DNA of 64,000 bases from Kitasatospora sp040298565 (GTDB lineage: Bacteria > Actinomycetota > Actinomycetes > Streptomycetales > Streptomycetaceae), in assembly GCF_040298565.1 (NCBI RefSeq), contig NZ_JBEPAK010000008.1, positions 1 through 64,000 on the forward strand, in the 5' to 3' direction. A model generated the notes under the pieces. The model was not told where the DNA came from and made no database searches. It saw only the letters and a program-made list of their open reading frames with translations. Below are positions 58,669-64,000 of this stretch, one piece after another. Each line of letters opens with the position of its first letter. Position 1 is the stretch's first letter. The translations under genes were made by a program, and so were the position numbers.

Positions 58669-59706
58669 ATGCGGACGGAACTCCACTTCTCCGCCCAGGA
58701 CTTGGCGCTGACCCGGTTCGCCGTCAGCCCGATGCAGGAGGTGGTGACCAGTCTGCGCGCGCTCGCCCACTCACCCGCCCCCGCGCTGCACCGCCGCTGG
58801 GCCGGTCAGGTGCGCGAGCGGCTGGCCGCCTCCGGACTGGACTGGGCGCGCCTGGCCGCGATGGTCCCGCCCGACGGCCACCTGCCGGACTTCCTCAACC
58901 CGACGCCGGCCGGCTTCTCCCCGACGCTCGCCGAGGAGCTCGCCGCGATCGCCGCGACCGGCGCCGAGCAGGTCCGGGCCGACCTCGACATCGTGGCCGC
59001 CGAGGCGGGCGGCCGGCTGCCGGCCTCCCTGGAACCGCTCTACCGGGATCCGGCGGCCCGGCTGCCCGGGCTGGCCGCCGAGATCGCGGCGTACTGGGAG
59101 CTGGCGCTCGCCCCGTACTGGGCGCGGATCCGCGCGCTGCTGGCCGCGGACGTCTTCCACCGCTCCCGGCAGGCGGCCGAGCACGGCACCGCCCGGATGC
59201 TGGACGAGCTGCACGAGACGGTCCGCTGGGACGGCACCGCGCTGCAGCTGGCGCGCCGGCACTGCGCCGTCACCCGGCTGAACGCCGGAGCCGGCCTGCT
59301 GCTCCTGCCCTCCGCCTTCGCCTGGCCCCGGGTGCTCACCCGGGTGCTGCCGCCGGACCCGCCGCAGCTGATGTACCCGGCGCGCGGCGCGGCCACCCTG
59401 TGGGAGGAACGCCCCGGCACCTCGGCGCGCACCGACGCACTGGCCGCCGTGCTCGGCCGCTCCCGGGCCCGGCTGCTGGCCGAGCTGGACTCCCCCGCCT
59501 CGACCACCGAGCTGGCCCGCCGCACCGGGCTGTCCGCGGCGGCCGTCTCCCAGCACCTCACCGCCCTGCGCACGGCGGGCCTGACCAGCGCCCACCGGGC
59601 CGGGCACACCGTCCTCTCCGCCCGGACGGCGGTGGGCGACTCGCTGTTCGACCCGGACGGCCGGGCGTTCGACACCCCGGCGCCCGCCGGGCGGCCAGCC
59701 CGCTGA
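58669..59706 (+). CDS. ArsR-type helix-turn-helix regulator with DUF5937-like domain
   Basis: This 345-aa protein has an N-terminal 240-residue domain, LHFSAQDLALTRFAVSPMQE, typical of DUF5937. A C-terminal winged helix follows (STTELARRTGLSAAAVSQHL, about 280-299). Such regulators in streptomycetes are often adjacent to the genes they control; the divergent PEPM-like gene is a candidate target. The ATG at 58669 has GAAGGGGG upstream. The stop TGA at 59704 is in a 20-bp tandem array. Confidence 0.87.
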   Translation: MRTELHFSAQDLALTRFAVSPMQEVVTSLRALAHSPAPALHRRWAGQVRERLAASGLDWARLAAMVPPDGHLPDFLNPTPAGFSPTLAEELAAIAATGAEQVRADLDIVAAEAGGRLPASLEPLYRDPAARLPGLAAEIAAYWELALAPYWARIRALLAADVFHRSRQAAEHGTARMLDELHETVRWDGTALQLARRHCAVTRLNAGAGLLLLPSAFAWPRVLTRVLPPDPPQLMYPARGAATLWEERPGTSARTDALAAVLGRSRARLLAELDSPASTTELARRTGLSAAAVSQHLTALRTAGLTSAHRAGHTVLSARTAVGDSLFDPDGRAFDTPAPAGRPAR

Positions 59707-59836
59707 TCCTCCGGTGCGCCCCTTGATCCGCCGGTACGCCCGCTGATCCGCCGGCATACCCGCTGATCCCTGGTGTGCCGGCTGATCCGCCGCTACGCCC
59801 GTCGAACGCCGCTCCGCCCGATGATCCGCCGGTACG
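59701..59836 (+). repeat. Seven ~20-bp tandem repeats spanning the stop codon
   Basis: Units begin at 59701, 59721, 59741, 59761, 59780, 59800 and 59819 (19 or 20 bp each), with consensus CGCTGATCCGCCGGTACGCC. The first unit contains the ArsR-type gene's stop codon (TGA, 59704-59706). TGA recurs at 59724, 59744, 59764, 59783 and 59822. The unit length puts these in all three frames. The array ends 140 bp before crp. Confidence 0.9.
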
Positions 59837-59978
59837 AATGGCCGCGCACGGCGCACCCTGATACACCCCCTCCTCATATGATCGGAGCGACATGCGCCAT
59901 GCTTGGTGATGCAGAACACTGAACGGAACTTGCGCCCGACGGCGGCCCACCGCCGGACGGCCGAGAAGGAGGAAGCAC

Positions 59979-60653
59979 GTGGACGACGTTCTGCGGCGCG
60001 CCGCACTCTTCGCGGCACTCGACGACGAACAGGCCGGCGAGCTGCGCGCTTCCATGACCGAGGTCACCCTCGCCCGTGGTGAGTCGCTGTTCCACGAGGG
60101 CGACCCGGGCGACCGGCTGTACGTCGTCGCGGAGGGCAAGGTCAAGCTGCACCGTGCCTCGCCGGACGGCCGCGAGAACATGCTGGCCGTGCTCGGCCCG
60201 AGCGAGATGATCGGCGAGCTGTCGCTGTTCGACCCGGGCCCGCGCACCGCCACCGCCAGCGCGCTGACCGAGGTCAAGCTGCTGGGCCTCGGCCACGGCG
60301 ACCTCCAGCCGTGGCTGCACGCCCGCCCGGAGGTCTCCATCGCGCTGCTGCGGGCCATCGCCCGCCGACTGCGCCGGACCAACGACGTGATGTCCGACCT
60401 GGTCTTCTCCGACGTGCCCGGCCGCGTCGCCAAGGCCCTGCTGGACCTCTCCCGCCGTTTCGGCGTGCAGTCCGAGGAGGGCATCCACGTCGCCCACGAC
60501 CTCACCCAGGAGGAGCTGGCCCAGCTGGTCGGCGCCTCCCGCGAGACGGTCAACAAGGCGCTCGCCGACTTCGCCGGCCGCGGCTGGCTGAAGCTGGAGG
60601 CCCGCGCGGTGGTCCTGCTCGACGTCGAGCGGCTGTCGCGCCGCTCGCGCTGA
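59979..60653 (+). CDS. crp: Crp/Fnr-family regulator Crp
   Basis: This 224-aa protein has a cyclic-nucleotide-binding domain (about 10-120, with VVAEGKVKLHR and MIGELSLFDPGPRTATASA) and a winged helix with TQEELAQLVGASRETVNKAL. In S. coelicolor, Crp controls germination and many antibiotic clusters. The sequence agrees with the conserved actinobacterial Crp, as recalled. The GTG at 59979 follows AAGGAGG. A strong terminator follows. Confidence 0.95.
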   Translation: MDDVLRRAALFAALDDEQAGELRASMTEVTLARGESLFHEGDPGDRLYVVAEGKVKLHRASPDGRENMLAVLGPSEMIGELSLFDPGPRTATASALTEVKLLGLGHGDLQPWLHARPEVSIALLRAIARRLRRTNDVMSDLVFSDVPGRVAKALLDLSRRFGVQSEEGIHVAHDLTQEELAQLVGASRETVNKALADFAGRGWLKLEARAVVLLDVERLSRRSR

Positions 60654-60668
60654 CGCTCTCCGAGCACC

Positions 60669-60705
60669 GCGAAGGCCCGTCCGGTCGGTCCGGACGGGCC
60701 TTCGC
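60669..60705 (+). terminator. Terminator after crp
   Basis: GCGAAGGCCCGTCCG at 60669-60683 and CGGACGGGCCTTCGC at 60691-60705 form a perfect 15-bp stem with a 7-nt loop, 15 bp downstream of the stop. Confidence 0.85.
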
Positions 60706-60811
60706 GTCGTTCCGGCCCGGGCGGCCTCCGCGCCCCGCTGCAGCCCGGATCGGGCCCCGCCCGGACGCGCCGGACGCCTCGGATGCCCCGGACGACCCGG
60801 ACGACCCGGAT

Positions 60812-60901
60812 GCCCCGAACGCCCCGAACGCCCCGAACGCCCCGAACGCCCCGAACGCCCCGAACGCCCCGAACGCCCCGAACGCCCCGAACGCCCCGGA
60901 C
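60812..60901. repeat. 9-bp tandem repeat array (GCCCCGAAC)
   Basis: Nine exact copies of GCCCCGAAC run from 60812 to 60892, followed by one changed copy (GCCCCGGAC). Degenerate 9-bp units (GACGACCCG, GGATGCCCC) precede it from about 60760. It lies between convergent crp and MBL genes, 36 bp after the MBL gene's stop on the other strand. No gene is encoded; the translated frames are pure low complexity. Confidence 0.9.
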
Positions 60902-60936
60902 GACCGGGAACGACCCGAACCGGGAACCGCGGCGGA

Positions 60937-61770
60937 TCAGTCCTGGCCCGGGATGAGCCCGTGCTCCTCCAGGTACTCCAGCTGGGCCCGCACCGAGAGC
61001 TCGGCGGCCGGCCAGAGTGCCCGGTCCACGTCGGCGTAGACCCGGGCGACCACGTCGGCGGCCGTCCGGCAGCCCGCCTCCACCGCGGTCTCCACCTGGG
61101 CGAGCCGGGTGGCCCGGTGGGCCAGGTAGTAGTCGACGGCACCGAGCGCGTCCGCGAGCACCGGCCCGTGGCCGGGCAGCACGGTCCGTACGCCGTGGTG
61201 GGAGGCCATCGTGTGCAGGCGGCGCAGCGAGTCCAGGTAGTCGCCGAGCCGGCCGTCGGGGTGGGCGACCATGGTGGTGCCGCGGCCGAGCACGGTGTCG
61301 CCGGTGAGGATCGCGCCGTCGTCCGGCAGGTGGAAGGTCAACGAGTCCGAGGTGTGGCCGGGGGTGGCGACCACCCGGAGGTCGAGGCCCCCGACGTCCA
61401 GGCGCTGACCGCCGACCAGGCCCTCGGAGCCGAGCCGGTGCGCCGGGTCCAGGGCCCGCACCTCGGTGCCGGTCAGCTCGGCGAAGCGGACGGCGCCCTC
61501 GGCGTGGTCGGCGTGGCCGTGGGTGAGCAGGGTGAGCGCGATCCGCTTGCCCCGCTCCTCGGCGAGCTCGACCACCCGGCGCAGGTGGGCCTCGTGCAGC
61601 GGACCGGGGTCGATCACCACCGCGAGGTCCGAGCCGGGCTCGGAGAGCAGCCAGGTGTTGGTGCCGTCCAGCGTCATCGGCGACGGGTTCGGCGCCAGCA
61701 CGCACAGCGCCCGAGGAGTGGCCTCGCCGCCGATCGCGGCGGCGGGGTCACCCGGCAGGAGTCCGCTCAC
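60937..61770 (-). CDS. MBL-fold metallo-hydrolase (LACTB2-like)
   Basis: This 277-aa protein has the metal-binding THGHADHAEGA motif, VVATPGHTSDSLTF, ILTGDTVLG and LPGHGPVL. The C-terminal winged segment ALWPAAELSVRAQLEYLEEHGLI is typical of LACTB2-like/RNase or glyoxalase-like enzymes. The GTG at 61770 overlaps the stop of the small gene upstream (GTGA). The order MBL, small gene, NUDIX, RidA on one strand is the usual streptomycete arrangement near crp, as recalled. Confidence 0.9.
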   Translation of the reverse strand: MSGLLPGDPAAAIGGEATPRALCVLAPNPSPMTLDGTNTWLLSEPGSDLAVVIDPGPLHEAHLRRVVELAEERGKRIALTLLTHGHADHAEGAVRFAELTGTEVRALDPAHRLGSEGLVGGQRLDVGGLDLRVVATPGHTSDSLTFHLPDDGAILTGDTVLGRGTTMVAHPDGRLGDYLDSLRRLHTMASHHGVRTVLPGHGPVLADALGAVDYYLAHRATRLAQVETAVEAGCRTAADVVARVYADVDRALWPAAELSVRAQLEYLEEHGLIPGQD

Positions 61771-61940
61771 CGGCCGCGCTCGCCGTCGCGGTGCAGGGCC
61801 CGCAGCGGCAGGGCCCGGACGAGGGCGCGCTGGGCGACCTCGACGAACGGGACCTGGCTGTCGCAGCCCACGGAGCGGGGGATCAGTCGGCGGCCGGGCA
61901 GCTCGGGGGCCGTCCGGCGAGCCACGTCGTTGTGGTCCAT
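61767..61940 (-). CDS. Small hypothetical protein coupled to the MBL gene
   Basis: This 57-aa basic, Arg-rich protein begins MDHNDVARRTAPELPGRRL. It contains a single Cys and no membrane segment. Its stop overlaps the MBL start (GTGA), and an AAAGGA lies 10 bp upstream of its ATG at 61940. A 12-bp tandem repeat lies 30 bp upstream. The coupling makes it a probable gene but it has no recognised family. Confidence 0.5.
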   Translation of the reverse strand: MDHNDVARRTAPELPGRRLIPRSVGCDSQVPFVEVAQRALVRALPLRALHRDGERGR

Positions 61941-61968
61941 CGGGTGTCGGTCCTTTCTCGTCGGCATC

Positions 61969-62028
61969 TCTCGTGCGGTCGCTCGTGCGGTCGCTCGTGC
62001 GGTCGCTCGTGCGGTCGCTCGTGCGGTC
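61969..62028. repeat. 12-bp tandem repeat (GCTCGTGCGGTC)
   Basis: Five 12-bp copies occupy 61969-62028, the first differing by one base (TCTCGTGCGGTC). The array lies between the NUDIX gene stop and the small gene start, both on the minus strand, in the presumed leader of the small gene. It is in no gene. Confidence 0.88.
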
Positions 62029-62098
62029 GGAAGTCCTGGGGGCTCCGAGGTTCCGGGGGGCAGGGGGTTCCGGGGAGGTCCACGGGGCCCCGGGAGCC

Positions 62099-63022
62099 TC
62101 AGGAGGCTCCGGCGTTCCGGGGTCCGGAGTCCCCGGCGGTCGAGTGCGGACCGACCGGAGGTTCCACGGGGAACTCCCCGTCGATGGTCAGCTCGTCATA
62201 CCCAGGCCAGCGGACCGTCATCCGGTCGCCCCGGACCTCGGCCCGGCCCAGCACCGGTTCCAGTACCCGGTCGGCGGCCGCGGCCAGCGCCTCCGCGGCG
62301 GTCCGCACCGGCGACAGTTCACGCAGCACCGTCACGGTGGGCGGCAGCATCCCGAAGCGGCCCTCCTGGTACCCCAGGACCGCCTCGGTCGGCGTCAGCC
62401 AGGCGACCCGGTCGGCCTCGCCGACCTCCAGGGCCGCGAGCTGGCCGGCCGGCAGGGCGGCGACGAAGAACCAGGTGTCGTAGCGCCGCTCCTCGAACTC
62501 CGGAGTGATCCAGCGCGCCCAGCCGCCCAGCAGGTCACTGCGCAGCAGCAGGCCGTGGTCGCGGAGGAACTCGGCGAAGGACAGCTCGTGCGCCTCCAGC
62601 GCGGCCCGCTCGGCGGACCAGTCGCGCGGCGCGGCGACGCTGTCGGCGTCCGGGCCGGCCAGCAGCACGCCGGCCTCCTCGAAGGTCTCGCGCACCGCCG
62701 CGCAGACCACCGCCCGCGCCGTCCGGACGTCGACCCCGAGCCGGTGCGCCCACTCCTCGGGCGTCGGGCCCGCCCAGCCCGTCTCGACCTCGGCGTCGCG
62801 CGGGTCCACCCCACCGCCCGGGTAGGCGTACATCCCGGCCGCGAAGGCCATCGAGGTGCGCCGGCGCAGCAGGTAGGCCTCCGGCCCGGCGGCGGAGTCG
62901 CGCAGCAGCACGACGGTCGCGGCGAGCCTGGGCACCGGCGGGGTCAGCGCGCCGGAGTCGACCGCCCGGATCCGGGCAGGCCAGCCGGGCGGCATCGGCA
63001 GCGTCGTCGCTCGATGGTCCAT
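62099..63022 (-). CDS. NUDIX hydrolase
   Basis: This 307-aa protein has AAGMYAYPGGGVDPRD followed by a long spacer (~35 residues) and VRETFEEAGVLL, the split NUDIX box of the NUDT19-like branch. YDTWFFVAALPAGQ and ADRVAWLTPTEAV follow. These enzymes hydrolyse acyl-CoAs or nucleotide sugars; the exact substrate is unknown. The start ATG at 63022 is typical. It lies 63 bp downstream of the RidA gene. Confidence 0.88.
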   Translation of the reverse strand: MDHRATTLPMPPGWPARIRAVDSGALTPPVPRLAATVVLLRDSAAGPEAYLLRRRTSMAFAAGMYAYPGGGVDPRDAEVETGWAGPTPEEWAHRLGVDVRTARAVVCAAVRETFEEAGVLLAGPDADSVAAPRDWSAERAALEAHELSFAEFLRDHGLLLRSDLLGGWARWITPEFEERRYDTWFFVAALPAGQLAALEVGEADRVAWLTPTEAVLGYQEGRFGMLPPTVTVLRELSPVRTAAEALAAAADRVLEPVLGRAEVRGDRMTVRWPGYDELTIDGEFPVEPPVGPHSTAGDSGPRNAGAS

Positions 63023-63085
63023 GCCCGGATGCTAAGCGCACGGGGGCGGGGTTGGACAGGGCCGACCCCGCCTCCGCGATCACAC

Positions 63086-63553
63086 TCAGCCGATCTTGAC
63101 GCGCACCTGGAGCTCGACCTCGACCGGGGCGTCCAGCGGCAGCACCGCGACGCCGACCGCGCTGCGGGCGTGCACGCCGGCGTCGCCCAGCACCTTGCCC
63201 AGCAGCTCGCTGGCGCCGTTGACCACGCCGGGCTGGCCGGTGAAGTCGGCGGCGGAGGCGACGAAGCCGACGACCTTCACGACCCGCTCGATCCGGTCCA
63301 GGTCGCCGATCACCGACTTGACGGCGGCCAGCGCGTTCAGCACGCAGATCTGCGCGAACTCCTTGGCCTCCTCCGGGGACACCTCGGCGCCGACCTTGCC
63401 GGTGCTCACCAGCTTGCCGTCGACGACCGGCAGCTGGCCGGAGGTGAACACGAACTCGCCCGACTGCACGGCGGGCACATAGGCGGCGACCGGGGCGGCC
63501 ACCGGCGGCAGGGTCAGGCCCAGCTCCGCGAGCTTCGACTCGACGGTGTTCAC
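63086..63553 (-). CDS. RidA-family enamine/imine deaminase
   Basis: This 155-aa protein has YVPAVQSGEFVFTSGQLPV and a conserved C-terminal HARSAVGVAVLPLDAPVEVE with the active Arg. RidA proteins hydrolyse reactive enamines from amino-acid metabolism. The GTG at 63553 overlaps the upstream DUF4177 stop (GTGA) and follows GGGAGAAG. Length is slightly above the usual 130 because of an N-terminal extension. Confidence 0.9.
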   Translation of the reverse strand: MNTVESKLAELGLTLPPVAAPVAAYVPAVQSGEFVFTSGQLPVVDGKLVSTGKVGAEVSPEEAKEFAQICVLNALAAVKSVIGDLDRIERVVKVVGFVASAADFTGQPGVVNGASELLGKVLGDAGVHARSAVGVAVLPLDAPVEVELQVRVKIG

Positions 63554-63708
63554 GCGTTCTTCTCCCGCTTGAAGTAGGCCACCAGCTGCTCCGGGTTGGG
63601 GCCGGGCACGACCTGGACGAGCTCCCAGCCGTCCTCGCCGAAGTTGTCCAGGATCTGCTTGGTGGCGTGCACGAGCAGGGGCGCCGTCATGTATTCCCAC
63701 TTGGTCAT
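63550..63708 (-). CDS. DUF4177 small protein
   Basis: This 52-aa protein begins MTKWEYMTAPLLVH and ends GWELVQVVPGPNPEQLVAYFKRE, the compact DUF4177 pattern with the GWEL motif. The stop overlaps the RidA start as GTGA, so the two are co-translated. The frame is below common length cut-offs but is well supported by the family pattern and coupling. No function is known. Confidence 0.88.
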   Translation of the reverse strand: MTKWEYMTAPLLVHATKQILDNFGEDGWELVQVVPGPNPEQLVAYFKREKNA

Positions 63709-63840
63709 GGCCAGACTCTAGACGAGCCGTCCCGGCGACCGCCGCCGCCCGGCGACCGGCGTGTGAGGTGGGGCACAAAGGGGGCATGATTCGGTCCCGG
63801 CACCCCTGGTGCTCCGGGCATCGGGCGCGCTCCCTGGTTA

Positions 63841-63950
63841 CCCTCGCGAGAGGGCACCCTCATGAGGGGCACCCCGTCAGCGGGGCACCCCCATGAGGGG
63901 CACCCCCGTCGGTGGGGGCACCCTCGTCACAGGGGCATCCTCCGCGGAGG
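63841..63950. repeat. Chain of seven short GC hairpins
   Basis: Seven small inverted repeats follow one another: 63841-63854, 63857-63868, 63872-63885, 63888-63900, 63903-63918, 63921-63934 and 63939-63950. Each is a 4-6 bp stem such as CCCTC-GCGA-GAGGG or CCCCG-TCAG-CGGGG, joined by GCA or CA linkers. The stem sequences vary while pairing is kept. The chain lies in the region upstream of the DUF4177-RidA genes (minus strand) and of whatever follows at the right edge. Confidence 0.85.
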
Positions 63951-63986
63951 GGACGCCCGCAGGACGGAAACGGACGGAGACGGAGC

Positions 63987-64000
63987 GTGGCACGCACCCC
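63987..64000 (+). other. Possible start of a gene cut by the window end
   Basis: A GTG at 63987 preceded by GGAGACGGAG opens a frame of four complete codons before the window ends. In related genomes, from memory, an ArsA-like ATPase gene and wblA lie on this side. Nothing more can be said. Confidence 0.25.

Overview
The window is very GC-rich (third codon positions almost always G or C, with many GTG starts and one TTG start). It comes from a streptomycete-type actinomycete (Streptomyces, Kitasatospora or a close relative). The evidence is a clear bldG gene with its downstream anti-sigma-type partner, a crp-type regulator, a thymidylate kinase fused to a membrane transporter domain, a marP-nudL-nth cluster and a Tad pilus locus. 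From memory, this order matches the S. coelicolor SCO3540-SCO3580 neighbourhood; that synteny was not computed here.

Positions 1 to about 9130 are the right part of an actinomycete integrative and conjugative element (AICE) sitting in a tRNA-Thr(CGT) gene. Left to right it carries an FtsK-like conjugal DNA translocase, small Spd-type membrane proteins, an unknown protein, a small C5-cytosine methyltransferase, two Cys-rich small proteins, a prim-pol replication protein, a DUF3631-like ATPase, an excisionase and a tyrosine integrase 48 bp from the tRNA 3' end. The other end lies outside the window. Two repeat clusters look like cis-acting sites: an ACAGGC array directly 3' of the translocase gene (candidate transfer locus) and a CCGCTACC/GGTAGCGG array around the end of the ATPase gene (candidate origin or excision/regulatory site).

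Positions 9.3-26.9 kb hold a LysE exporter, a TAP-like secreted hydrolase, a membrane-anchored esterase-like protein, the DNA polymerase III delta' subunit, thymidylate kinase, topoisomerase I, a DUF3592 protein, a methyltransferase, a lipoprotein, a cyclophilin-like protein and the bldG locus. A MrfA-like helicase is divergent from bldG. At 29.3-35.6 kb is a minus-strand Tad/Flp pilus operon (CpaE-like, TadA, a 50-aa membrane ORF, TadB, TadC, DUF4244 pilin-like, TadE and a second TadE-like protein). At 36.3-49.0 kb are a HAD phosphatase, a degenerate Fic-like protein, a CooC-like ATPase, a SulP-carbonic anhydrase fusion, acetyl-CoA synthetase, NhaA, a holin-like membrane protein and an alpha/beta hydrolase. 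At 49.4-53.4 kb are a YdjM-type membrane protein, MarP, a CoA pyrophosphatase and endonuclease III. A likely accessory block (53.6-59.7 kb: MarR, FUSC, hydrolase, RraA-like, PEP-mutase-like, ArsR-type) precedes crp, an MBL hydrolase, a NUDIX protein, RidA and DUF4177.

The most unusual feature is a recurrent one. At least four genes (topA, marP, the holin-like gene and the ArsR-type gene) have their stop codon inside a short tandem repeat (19, 20, 32 and 32-33 bp units) that continues downstream. In three of the four, the unit length places repeated stops in all three reading frames. A chain of seven small GC hairpins near the right edge (63.84-63.95 kb) is a second unexplained structure.
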